This document shows positions 27,513-35,536 of a stretch of DNA of 64,000 nt, piece by piece. Where the stretch lies: NCBI GenBank assembly GCA_009744235.1, contig WPHV01000005.1, positions 283,054-347,053 of the forward strand, read 5' to 3'. The stretch comes from Gillisella vitis (lineage in GTDB: Bacteria > Pseudomonadota > Alphaproteobacteria > Rhizobiales > Rhizobiaceae). The notes below the pieces were generated by a model. That model was not told the origin of the DNA and made no database searches. It worked only from the letters and a program-made list of their open reading frames with translations. Numbering within the stretch: the first letter of the stretch is position 1; each line of letters begins with the position of its first letter. The position numbers and the translations under genes are program-made.

Positions 27513-28910
27513 GTGTCATCAATTTCAGATAGCGATCATAATTCACGGCCGTCACAGACCGGTGAAAAAAACGAACGATTGCAGGATAACACACCTCTTC
27601 AACCAGGACCGGCCAATGGCTGGCGTGAACAATGGTGGCGGATCGTCGATATGAAGATCGGCGTCGTTCCCGTTCCAATTTATATTCTTCTCTTCGTATT
27701 GATTGCAGCCTTCGCCGCCACCGGCAAAGTGCCCTCCGACCTGACCATGTCGATTGCCATTCTGTCGTTTGGTGGCTTCTTCTTCATGCAGCTGGGTCGC
27801 TGGCTGCCATGGCTCGGCATGATGGGCGGAGCGGCGATCCTGTGTTTTGTCGTGCCGTCTGCCATGGTATTTTACGGCATCATTCCGCCGCCGGTCGCTG
27901 AAGCGATTGACAGTTTCGTCAAGAGCTCCAATTTCCTCTATATGTATATTGCCGCCATCATTGTCGGCAGCATCCTCAGCATGGATCGTAGCGTGCTGAT
28001 TGCCGGTTTTTTCAAGATTTTCGTGCCTTTGGCGATCAGCTCAATAACTGCCATGCTGGTTGGTACCCTGGTCGGCGTCATCATGGGGATGACCGTCGAG
28101 CATAGCCTGTTTTTCGTCGTCCTGCCCATCATGGCAGGAGGCCTGGGCGAAGGCGCAATCCCGCTGTCCATGGGCTATTCCGGCGTTCTGTCTCAGCCGC
28201 AGAACGAGATTTTCGCGCAGATTATTCCCGTCGTCATGCTGGGCAGTTTTACAGCGGTGGTGATTTGCGGCCTGCTGAATGTGCTCGGCAAACGCTATCC
28301 TCACCTCACCGGCGAAGGCCGGTTGCAGGCGGGCCTGCTGAATATCGACATCAACGGCAAAAAGCCGGGTGAACAACCGGTCGACCGCGCGATGATTGCC
28401 ACGGCTGGCGTCACCATCATCACCTTCTATCTGGTGGGTGTTCTCGCCCAGCGGCTTCTGGATTTTCCAGCCCCGATCACCATGCTGTTTCTGGTGGTGA
28501 TTGCCAAGCTGGGTCAATTGGTCTCGCCAAGCCTGGAAGACGGCGGACGAGAAGTTTACGCGTTTTTCTCGCGCATCGTGACCTGGCCCCTGCTGTTTGC
28601 CATGGGGATTTCCTACACGCCGTGGCAATCCTTTATCAGCGCCTTTACCCTGCAAACGGTGGTCACGGTGGTCAGCACCGTGCTGACATTGATCGGCACC
28701 GGATTTCTGTCCGCCCGCCTCGTCAAGATGTTTCCCATCGATGTCGCCGTTGTGGTCGGCTGTCACAGCGGCCAGGGCGGCACCGGCGATATCGCCATTC
28801 TGACCGCCGCCAACCGGATGAGCCTGATGCCGTTTTCGCAGATCGCCACCCGCATCGGCGGTGCCATCACGGTCACCTGCGCCATCCTGGCCTTCCAGCA
28901 TCTGGCTTGA
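27513..28910 (+). CDS. 2-hydroxycarboxylate (citrate/malate) Na+-coupled transporter, 2HCT family
   Basis: Inner-membrane secondary carrier of 465 residues. The first ~45 residues are hydrophilic, followed by 'MKIGVVPVPIYILLFVLIAA', and about 11 hydrophobic segments can be counted. Family signatures are the two GGxG-type re-entrant loops: 'IMAGGLGEGAIPLSMGYSG' near residue 210 and 'GCHSGQGGTGDIAILTAANRMSLMPF' near 420. This matches CitS/MaeN/MleP proteins, which take up citrate, malate or lactate. The start is a GTG with AGGAG six bases upstream, just after repeat copy 2. A shorter form starting at the internal ATG (residue 47) is possible. No citrate fermentation genes or CitAB-type sensor are adjacent. 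Confidence 0.9.
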   Translation: MSSISDSDHNSRPSQTGEKNERLQDNTPLQPGPANGWREQWWRIVDMKIGVVPVPIYILLFVLIAAFAATGKVPSDLTMSIAILSFGGFFFMQLGRWLPWLGMMGGAAILCFVVPSAMVFYGIIPPPVAEAIDSFVKSSNFLYMYIAAIIVGSILSMDRSVLIAGFFKIFVPLAISSITAMLVGTLVGVIMGMTVEHSLFFVVLPIMAGGLGEGAIPLSMGYSGVLSQPQNEIFAQIIPVVMLGSFTAVVICGLLNVLGKRYPHLTGEGRLQAGLLNIDINGKKPGEQPVDRAMIATAGVTIITFYLVGVLAQRLLDFPAPITMLFLVVIAKLGQLVSPSLEDGGREVYAFFSRIVTWPLLFAMGISYTPWQSFISAFTLQTVVTVVSTVLTLIGTGFLSARLVKMFPIDVAVVVGCHSGQGGTGDIAILTAANRMSLMPFSQIATRIGGAITVTCAILAFQHLA

Positions 28911-28919
28911 ATGCGAAAA

Positions 28920-28954
28920 CGCCGCGATGGTGCCAGCGCGGCGTGATCATTTTT
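28920..28954 (+). terminator. Terminator behind the 2HCT carrier gene
   Basis: CGCCGCG (28920-28926) pairs with CGCGGCG (28937-28943), followed by TGATCATTTTTA. It lies between convergent genes. Confidence 0.7.
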
Positions 28955-28970
28955 AGCGGTTTTGTTCGTA

Positions 28971-30347
28971 TTACAGCTTTGCCATGTATTTCGGCAGTTC
29001 GGCCACGGTTGGAACCACGATCAGCGTCTTGATGTCGCCGCGCTTGTAGGCGGCCAGGAAGCGCGGATATTCCTGGAACACCACGCAGCCACTGGAATCG
29101 CCGCGCACCCGCAGCAGGAATGTATGGGTGAGGAAGCCATCACGGCCATACATATTGTTGCCGCCAACCGGCGTCATCCGCAAGGCCTCGACACCATGGA
29201 ACAGGCTTTCACGCAGGGTCAGCCGATAGACATTGGGCGGGGTCGCACCACGGTTCTTGATATGGACGGAGCGTGGATTATCGCGATTTTCGCCACGGCC
29301 GGAATGGGCCACCAGCTTTTCACCATTCGGCATATAGACCGTAGCGCTGGAAATATCATAGACGGCGACACCGCTGCCGCGACCGGGCAACGAGGCGCGC
29401 TTGCGGAAGATCGACGGGCTTTCATCGTCGTCCATCACCTCCTGCGAGCGGGCATAGGCCATCACCGTCTTCGGCGCGGTTTTTTCCGGTGCAGATTTTA
29501 GCGGAATGGTCTTTGGCTGTGGCCGGGCGGAGGTTTCGGTATCAGCGTCGGTCTCAGGCTTGGGCGCAACCAGAACTTCGCGGAAAGGGTCGCTCTTCGG
29601 TCGGTTGATCGGTGCTGGCACCACATCCGGCAGCATAGCCACCTGCATCGGCTTGGCGGCGGGTGGCTCACTCGAGGCAATCGTCACGGGTCCAGCCTGC
29701 GAAGGCGCGACAGAATCGCGGCTGCGGTCGGCGACCAGGGCGGTTGCGACCGGCTGCAATTGCGCGGACAAGGTCTGGTTTAGCTGACCAAGTGGCGGCG
29801 CTGTCTTGAGAATCGCTTCTGCGACCTGCTGCGGCGGCATCGCGGTTGGTTGGGCAGGCTGCGCGGCCTCGGCGACCTGGCTGCCCGTATCACTGCTCCA
29901 GCGTTGCGCCAATGCCCGCTCGGCGATGGAGACGGCCAGCGCCTGTTCGAGAATTGCGCGTCCTGCGAGGTCAAGCGGCCTGGAAACCGGCGTGGACAGA
30001 GCCGCGATTTCGTGGCGGACCTGCGCCATCTTTTCCTTCACCACCTGGGCAGATCGGACTTCGTCCCGCCTTACCGCCGCCACAGGCGGCTTTGGCAAGA
30101 CCAGGCTGTTGCGGAATTCCGCGGCCATATCTCTCGAAAAGGGAGCAGAGACAGAGGTCTGTGAAAACCCAACACCGTGCAGAGTGCCGAATGCCACGGC
30201 GACCCAAAGACCGGCGGCAAGGCTACCGCCGACAAGCGCCGCGCCGGACATCAGCCTGGGAACCAGGACGGATTTTGCACGCCCTGAGCTTCCGGTGCCA
30301 GACCTGCCAGTGCTGGGAAAGAAATCGACCGCGAACGCCATACTCAC
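28971..30347 (-). CDS. DUF2778 / Tlde1-like L,D-transpeptidase-family protein
   Basis: Protein of 458 residues with a membrane-anchor region (~residues 30-55, 'LMSGAALVGGSLAAGLWVAV') and a ~250-residue Ala/Pro/Gln-rich linker. The C-terminal catalytic-like domain begins near residue 330 ('AVYDISSATVYMPNGEKLVA'). The domain contains 'HSGRGENRDNPRSVH', 'NMYGRDGFLTHTFLL' and 'RGDSSGCVVFQEYPRFLAAY'. The His and Cys match the active site of the DUF2778/Tlde1 family, known as peptidoglycan-targeting L,D-transpeptidase or carboxypeptidase effectors of type VI secretion. No T6SS genes or obvious immunity gene lie nearby, and similar proteins occur widely in rhizobia, so a resident periplasmic peptidoglycan-modifying role is equally possible. 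Confidence 0.8.
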   Translation of the reverse strand: MSMAFAVDFFPSTGRSGTGSSGRAKSVLVPRLMSGAALVGGSLAAGLWVAVAFGTLHGVGFSQTSVSAPFSRDMAAEFRNSLVLPKPPVAAVRRDEVRSAQVVKEKMAQVRHEIAALSTPVSRPLDLAGRAILEQALAVSIAERALAQRWSSDTGSQVAEAAQPAQPTAMPPQQVAEAILKTAPPLGQLNQTLSAQLQPVATALVADRSRDSVAPSQAGPVTIASSEPPAAKPMQVAMLPDVVPAPINRPKSDPFREVLVAPKPETDADTETSARPQPKTIPLKSAPEKTAPKTVMAYARSQEVMDDDESPSIFRKRASLPGRGSGVAVYDISSATVYMPNGEKLVAHSGRGENRDNPRSVHIKNRGATPPNVYRLTLRESLFHGVEALRMTPVGGNNMYGRDGFLTHTFLLRVRGDSSGCVVFQEYPRFLAAYKRGDIKTLIVVPTVAELPKYMAKL

Positions 30348-30948
30348 AACTCGTACCCAAACAGCCGGTCAGCGGCTGGCGGCTCAACGCCGCAACTTTT
30401 TACCAAGGCTGGAGGATAGCCAAGCATCCCCGCCTTCAAGAGAGTGCAACTGTCTCAAATGCTTGCCGCGCCTGAGACCATCGCCCTGAAGATCCGGTCC
30501 AGAAGACCCAGTCCATCGGCAACAAGCACCGACTGTCTTTAAAGGATGAAGAAACTTGGTAACCAAAGGGTTTACAAAACCCGGTTTTTATCATCGCAAT
30601 GTCTCATATTCGTGCGGAGAGAGGAAACACCACGGACTTGCGGCATTTTTATCGCTGCGCGCAGGAGCGAGCCTTTAAGGCTGAACTGCACAAACTCCCG
30701 GATGAGGCTTAGGACCTGAACGTCAAGGCACATAGCGCATCGATATGGATGCTGCTCCTGATCTTCAATATTATCAATCGGTTGAGATATAAGAAAAGGA
30801 ATGGACATCCCATCCAACTGCCCGAAGCAGCTCTCCGGCAAACAGCAAAACGGGGAGCTGATGCTCCCCGCCAACGTCTCTGATATTTAAAGTTTGGTAC
30901 GCTACCGTACAAAGCGCTTACTGGCCAAAATTGCCTCGCCTGCTGTCA
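30348..30948. other. Intergenic region between the Tlde1-like and PilZ-like genes
   Basis: About 600 bases. It should hold the promoter of the Tlde1-like gene near 30350-30560 and the terminator of the PilZ-like gene at 30847-30870. A small hairpin GGGTTT-ACA-AAACCC followed by GGTTTTT lies at 30568-30589 on the plus strand. Short ORFs (minus 30572-30874; plus 30599-30712, 37 codons) lack good start signals and are not supported. Confidence 0.5.
30847..30870 (-). terminator. Rho-independent terminator of the PilZ-like gene
   Basis: On the minus strand CGGGGAGC-ATCA-GCTCCCCG (30851-30870) is followed by TTTTG, 78 bases behind the stop of the gene at 30949. Confidence 0.7.
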
Positions 30949-31356
30949 TTACCAGGTGCGGACATCCAAAACCCGGTCACGATGGGCCGGATGGGTGCTG
31001 AACACGAAAATTCGATCCAGTTCCTTCTGCGTCAACAACCTCAGGAAACGAATCTCGGCGGTATTGTTGGAAAAGGTCTTCATCAACAGGCCGCCCACCT
31101 TGTTGATACGGGCATCGGGAATGTCCAGGTAGAATTGCTTGGGAAGATTGAATTGCGTCAGCAGGGAAATCAGCGCGCCGCTTTGAGAAATACGGATGAT
31201 GTCACACCGGCGCGACGCCATATGGCTCATGCCTTTCTCGGTATATTCCAAGCGCCCGGAATTCATGGTGTCTTCCATGCGAAACCGGCCTTCCCGGTCA
31301 TACATGAAGGACTCTTCCCTGCGCAGGTAATTTGATTGACCAGCTGCCGTACTCAT
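30949..31356 (-). CDS. Small PilZ-like protein (135 residues)
   Basis: Cytosolic protein whose fold, judged from the pattern, is a PilZ beta-barrel: a basic stretch 'MASRRCDIIRISQSGALISL', where D-I-x-x-S-x-x-G corresponds to the second PilZ motif, then alternating strands to 'AEIRFLRLLTQKELDRIFVF'. The first PilZ motif (RxxxR) is only partly recognisable as 'YLRREESFMYDREGRFRME'. Cyclic-di-GMP binding is therefore plausible but not certain. The ATG at 31356 (MSTAAGQSNYL) is preferred over the upstream in-frame start. It stands alone between the Tlde1-like gene and the agl operon. Close relatives are common single-domain proteins in Rhizobiaceae. Confidence 0.6.
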   Translation of the reverse strand: MSTAAGQSNYLRREESFMYDREGRFRMEDTMNSGRLEYTEKGMSHMASRRCDIIRISQSGALISLLTQFNLPKQFYLDIPDARINKVGGLLMKTFSNNTAEIRFLRLLTQKELDRIFVFSTHPAHRDRVLDVRTW

Positions 31357-31494
31357 AACGCTTACCCCATTCACGCCCTCACTGGACACAGGCTAGGGGA
31401 ACGAGCTTAACAGAAAATGGAGAAACCGGCTTGCCCGCCCCCTTGGCGAGCCTGCCTTTTTTACCATAGTTAATGCATGGGAAATCAAGCGCGA

Positions 31495-32583
31495 TTAACG
31501 CTTGTAGCTTTGCCCCTGCGCATCAAAAAGATGTAGCTTTTCACTATCTGCCGCAAAGCGCAGCCGCTCGCCCCTGGCAACCTTGGCAATGCCCGGGAGT
31601 TTCACCACCACCGGCTGCCCCTCGACCGGGCCGTCGACATAGAGCATTGTCACCTCGCCCAGGGCCTCGACCAGGGAAACTGTACCTTCAAACAGCGCCG
31701 GACCTTCGGCGGCAATGGTCAGATCTTCCGGCCGCACCCCGAAACTGGCCGCCTTGCCCGCATCTTCTGTAGGCACAGCAATCGGCACCGACAGGGTTGA
31801 ACGATCCTTGAGCGCGATACACGTTTCAGACCCCGCCTCAACGATGGTGGCCGGCAGGATGTTCATGGCGGGCGAACCGATAAACTGGGCAACGAACAGA
31901 TTGGCGGGGCGCTCGTAAAGCTCCAGCGGCGCGCCGACCTGTTCGATCCGGCCCGCCGACAACACGACAATCCGGTCGGCCAGCGTCATCGCCTCGACCT
32001 GATCATGGGTGACATAAATCATCGTTGTATCGGACATCTGCTCGTGCAGACGGGCTATTTCAATCCGGGTTGCGACACGAAGAGCGGCATCGAGATTGGA
32101 GAGCGGTTCGTCGAACAGAAAGACTTTCGGATCTCGGCAGATCGCCCGGCCAATGGCCACACGCTGGCGCTGGCCGCCCGACAAAGCCTTGGGCAAGCGA
32201 TCAAGATAGGGTTCCAATTGCAGGATGGCGGCGGCGGCGCGCACCCGCCGTTCGATTTCCTGTTTGTCTTCACCGGCGATCCGCATGCCGAAGGCCATAT
32301 TATCATAGACGGTCATATGCGGGTACAGCGCATAGGACTGAAAGACCATGGCGATGCCGCGCTTGGAGGGCGGCACGTCATTGACGATCTGATCGTCGAT
32401 GCGCATCTCGCCGCTGGTAATGTCCTCCAGTCCGGCAATCATCCGCAAAAGCGTGGATTTGCCGCAGCCGGACGGACCGACAAACACCACGAACTCGCCC
32501 TTGGCGATTTCAAGATCGATGCCGTGCAGCACCTTGACCTGTCCATAGGCCTTGCGGATGTCTTTCAGGACCAAGCTTGCCAT
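31495..32583 (-). CDS. aglK: Alpha-glucoside ABC transporter ATP-binding protein
   Basis: Cytoplasmic ATPase of the MalK/UgpC type, 362 residues. Walker A GPSGCGKST is at residues 36-44, the Q-loop lies in 'AMVFQSYALYPHM', the ABC signature LSGGQRQRV near 136, Walker B 'VFLFDEPLSNLD' near 158 and the switch His in 'YVTHDQVEAM'. The C-terminal ~120 residues are the OB/TOBE regulatory part found in carbohydrate importers. The ATG at 32583 gives the standard N-terminus 'MASLVLKDIRKAYG'. It is the last gene of the aglE-aglF-aglG-aglA-aglK operon, in the order described for Sinorhizobium meliloti. It energises uptake of sucrose, maltose, trehalose and related alpha-glucosides. Confidence 0.92.
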   Translation of the reverse strand: MASLVLKDIRKAYGQVKVLHGIDLEIAKGEFVVFVGPSGCGKSTLLRMIAGLEDITSGEMRIDDQIVNDVPPSKRGIAMVFQSYALYPHMTVYDNMAFGMRIAGEDKQEIERRVRAAAAILQLEPYLDRLPKALSGGQRQRVAIGRAICRDPKVFLFDEPLSNLDAALRVATRIEIARLHEQMSDTTMIYVTHDQVEAMTLADRIVVLSAGRIEQVGAPLELYERPANLFVAQFIGSPAMNILPATIVEAGSETCIALKDRSTLSVPIAVPTEDAGKAASFGVRPEDLTIAAEGPALFEGTVSLVEALGEVTMLYVDGPVEGQPVVVKLPGIAKVARGERLRFAADSEKLHLFDAQGQSYKR

Positions 32584-32660
32584 TGTCCTCCCCCTCCTCG
32601 TTTTAGGATCTGCCCGGCTCGCCATGAGCCGGACAGATGACCGTTTGTTAGTCTCAATGT

Positions 32661-34313
32661 TTAACCGTGACCGAACCAGGCACCCCAGGCCGGAAGGCTG
32701 ATCTTGCCGCCTGCGACACTCCCGGCAAAACCATGGCCCTCCAGAGCCTGCCAATTTCCATCCGGCAAAGACAGTTCAGCCGGTTCGGCAGACATATTGA
32801 AGCCGCACAAGACTGTCTCGCCGTCCAGGCTACGGGAATAGACGAGGGCAGTCTCCGTGACCGTATGGAAGGCGATCTCGCCCTTGATCAGCGCTGGCTG
32901 CGTTCTGCGGAAATGCAGGAAACGCCGATAGTGTTCCAGCACGCTGTCGTCATGCCCCTCCTGGACATGGACGGCGTTGAGGCTATGCTCGACCGGAATC
33001 GGCAACCAGGTTTTGTCGGCGGCGCTGAAACCGGACTGCTTGGCCAGCGTATCCCAGACCATCGGCGTGCGGCAACCGTCGCGCCCCTTGAATTCCGGCC
33101 AGAACTGGATGCCGTAAGGGTCCTGCAGGTCCTCAAAGGAGATATCGGCTTCGGTCAGCCCCAGTTCCTCGCCCTGATAGATGCAGACCGAGCCACGCTG
33201 GGTCATCAACAATGCGGCCATCTGCTTGGCGAAGGCGGCACGGTCGGCAACGTTGGCGCCCCAGCGGCTGACATGGCGCACCACATCATGGTTGGAAAAC
33301 GCCCAGCAAGCCCAGCCCTCAGGCGCAGCTTCCTGGAAGGCCTTCTGGGTATTGGCGACCAGCGCCGGTGTGACCGGATCGGGCGCGAGGAATTCGAAGG
33401 CATAGCACATCTGCATCTTGTCGCCGCCCGACGTGTATTGCCCGGCAATTTGCAGCCCGTATTGGCTGTCTCCGACTTCGCCAACGGCGGCAATCGCTGG
33501 AAACTCATCCAGGACAGAGCGAAAGCGCTTGAGGAATTCCAGGTTTTCCGCCTGGTTCTTGTCGTAGATATGCTCCTGGAAATTATAGGGATTGACCGCC
33601 GGTGCCGTCGCCGCATTGCGGCGCTCCGGGTCCAAGGCCGGATTGTCGCGCAAGGCTAGGTCATGAAAGTAGAAATTGATGGTGTCCAGACGAAACCCGT
33701 CAACGCCACGCTTCAGCCAGAACCGGACAGCATCAAGCACCGCCTCCTGCACATGCGGATTATGCATGTTGAGATCGGGCTGCGAGGTCAGGAAGTTGTG
33801 CAGGTAATACTGCATCCGGCTCGGGTCCCATTGCCAGGCAGACCCGCCGAAAATCGACAGCCAATTGTTCGGCGGCGTGCCATCCGGCTTGGGATCGGAC
33901 CAGACATACCAGTCGGACCTGGCATTGATGCGGCTGGAACGGCTTTCGACGAACCATGCATGCTGGTCTGACGTGTGGGAGATCACGAGGTCGATCATCA
34001 CCTTGATGCCGAGGCGATGGGCTTCGGAAATCAGCGCGTCGAAATCGTTGAGCGTCCCGAACATTGGATCGACATCGACGTAATTGGACACGTCATAACC
34101 AAAGTCCTTCATCGGCGAGGTGAAGAACGGCGAAATCCAGATCGCATCGGCACCGAGGCCTGCCACATGTGGCAGGCGGGCGGTGATGCCTTTTAGATCG
34201 CCAATACCATCGCCGTTGGAATCCTGGAAAGAGCGGGGATAAATCTGATAGATGACCGCGCCGCGCCACCAGTCCTTGTCCGGCATTGCGACACTATCGG
34301 AAGCAGCAGTCAT
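32661..34313 (-). CDS. aglA: Alpha-glucosidase (glycoside hydrolase family 13)
   Basis: Cytoplasmic alpha-1,4/1,6-glucosidase of 550 residues that cleaves disaccharides imported by AglEFGK. It has no signal peptide. The GH13 barrel opens with 'WWRGAVIYQIYPRSFQDSNGDGIGDL'-type sequence. The conserved regions are present: 'IKVMIDLVISHTSDQH' (region I), 'GVDGFRLDTINF' with the nucleophile Asp (region II), 'AAVGEVGD' with the acid/base Glu (region III) and 'FSNHDVVRH' (region IV). The overall layout is that of oligo-1,6-glucosidase or maltase-like enzymes. The ATG at 34313 starts 77 bases behind aglG. The substrate range (sucrose, maltose, trehalose, isomaltose) is inferred from the S. meliloti agl system. 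Confidence 0.95.
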   Translation of the reverse strand: MTAASDSVAMPDKDWWRGAVIYQIYPRSFQDSNGDGIGDLKGITARLPHVAGLGADAIWISPFFTSPMKDFGYDVSNYVDVDPMFGTLNDFDALISEAHRLGIKVMIDLVISHTSDQHAWFVESRSSRINARSDWYVWSDPKPDGTPPNNWLSIFGGSAWQWDPSRMQYYLHNFLTSQPDLNMHNPHVQEAVLDAVRFWLKRGVDGFRLDTINFYFHDLALRDNPALDPERRNAATAPAVNPYNFQEHIYDKNQAENLEFLKRFRSVLDEFPAIAAVGEVGDSQYGLQIAGQYTSGGDKMQMCYAFEFLAPDPVTPALVANTQKAFQEAAPEGWACWAFSNHDVVRHVSRWGANVADRAAFAKQMAALLMTQRGSVCIYQGEELGLTEADISFEDLQDPYGIQFWPEFKGRDGCRTPMVWDTLAKQSGFSAADKTWLPIPVEHSLNAVHVQEGHDDSVLEHYRRFLHFRRTQPALIKGEIAFHTVTETALVYSRSLDGETVLCGFNMSAEPAELSLPDGNWQALEGHGFAGSVAGGKISLPAWGAWFGHG

Positions 34314-34389
34314 GAATGTCTGTCCTCTTGGAAATTTTGGCCTGTTGGGGATTTAGGGAGGGAGGGAAAACAAGCCGTCGAAAACGCGA

Positions 34390-35535
34390 TCAGCCACCCT
34401 TGACGGACCCGGCCAGCAGACCGCGCACCAGATAGCGTTGCAGTACGAAAAACACCAAAAGCGGCACGATAATGGTGATGAAGGCAGAGGCCGTGAGAAT
34501 TTCCCAATTAGCGCCGCGCGAACCGAGCAGGTTGACGAGGCGGCCGGTCAGGACTAGTTCGTCATTGCCGGTCCCCAGAAACACCATGGCGACCAGCAGG
34601 TCGTTCCAGGTCCACAGAAACTGGAAGATCGCGAAGGACGCCAGCGCCGGATAGGACAGCGGCAGGACGATCTTGATGAAGATCTCGAAATCGCTGGCGC
34701 CGTCCACCCTTGCCGATTCCATGATTTCACGCGGCAATCCGGCGATGTAATTGCGCAAGAGATAGATGGCGAGTGGCAGGCCAAAACCCATATGTGCCAG
34801 CCAAATGCCAAGATAGGTCTTGGACGGCACCCCGAAAAACGCCCCGACATCATTATAGATCCGCAGAAGCGGGATCAGCGACATTTGCAGCGGCACAACC
34901 AGCAGGCCAACAATGCCCGCAAGCAAGAGAGAGCGGCCCGGAAAGGGCATCCAGGCCAGCGCATAGGCGGCAAAGGCGGCCACAAGAATGGGAATAATGG
35001 TAGCGGGAACGGCAACCGTCAGCGAATTGATGAAAGATTTGCCAATGCCCTCGGCATTCAACACCGTGCGATAGTTGTCGAGGCTGAAACGCGGCGGCTG
35101 CTCGGCCGTGAAGAAAATACGCTGGCCACGCGATCCCTCGAAAGATGCATTCGAGGTCAGCTTGAAGGTACCGTCTGCGGCCACCGTCAACGTTTGGCCG
35201 TCCTTGAGCTGGGCTGTCGCACCGGCTTCGAATTCCTCCGGCTTCAGGCTGGATGTTCCGAATGCACTGACCGTGCCGGACCCGCCCTCCAGCACATTGC
35301 CGGATATTACGTAAGCTGCGCCCTCCTGGCGCTGCGCTTCGCCACCGGGGGCGCGAAAAATGCCTTTCTGGCTGGAACTGGTCAGCGCCGTCCACCAGCC
35401 GGAGGCGACGATCTGGTTCTTGTCGCGCAGGGACGTCACCAGCAGGCCAATGGTTGGGATGGTCCAGACCAGCACCAGCAGCAGAACCGTCGTATGAACC
35501 GCAATATTCAGTGGAGAGAGAACCCGTGTGCGCAT
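34390..35535 (-). CDS. aglG: Alpha-glucoside ABC transporter permease (MalG-type)
   Basis: Inner-membrane permease of 381 residues. Helix 1 ('IAVHTTVLLLVLVWTIPTIGLLVTS') is followed by a long, ~130-residue periplasmic insertion with predicted beta structure, as known for AglG-type proteins. Helices and the cytoplasmic EAA loop 'EIMESARVDGASDFEIFIKIVLPLSYPAL' follow near residue 270. The ATG at 35535 lies just inside the end of aglF: the aglF stop at 35537-35539 leaves a 1-base gap, so translation is probably coupled. The longer upstream frame is not used. It works with AglF, AglE and AglK in alpha-glucoside import. Confidence 0.92.
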   Translation of the reverse strand: MRTRVLSPLNIAVHTTVLLLVLVWTIPTIGLLVTSLRDKNQIVASGWWTALTSSSQKGIFRAPGGEAQRQEGAAYVISGNVLEGGSGTVSAFGTSSLKPEEFEAGATAQLKDGQTLTVAADGTFKLTSNASFEGSRGQRIFFTAEQPPRFSLDNYRTVLNAEGIGKSFINSLTVAVPATIIPILVAAFAAYALAWMPFPGRSLLLAGIVGLLVVPLQMSLIPLLRIYNDVGAFFGVPSKTYLGIWLAHMGFGLPLAIYLLRNYIAGLPREIMESARVDGASDFEIFIKIVLPLSYPALASFAIFQFLWTWNDLLVAMVFLGTGNDELVLTGRLVNLLGSRGANWEILTASAFITIIVPLLVFFVLQRYLVRGLLAGSVKGG

Positions 35536-35536
35536 C

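Noticed and set aside
30572-30874. 100-codon minus-strand ORF between the Tlde1-like and PilZ-like genes
   Set aside because: It has no ATG start with ribosome-binding site (starts TTG), begins in the terminator hairpin of the PilZ-like gene and shows no protein-like pattern.
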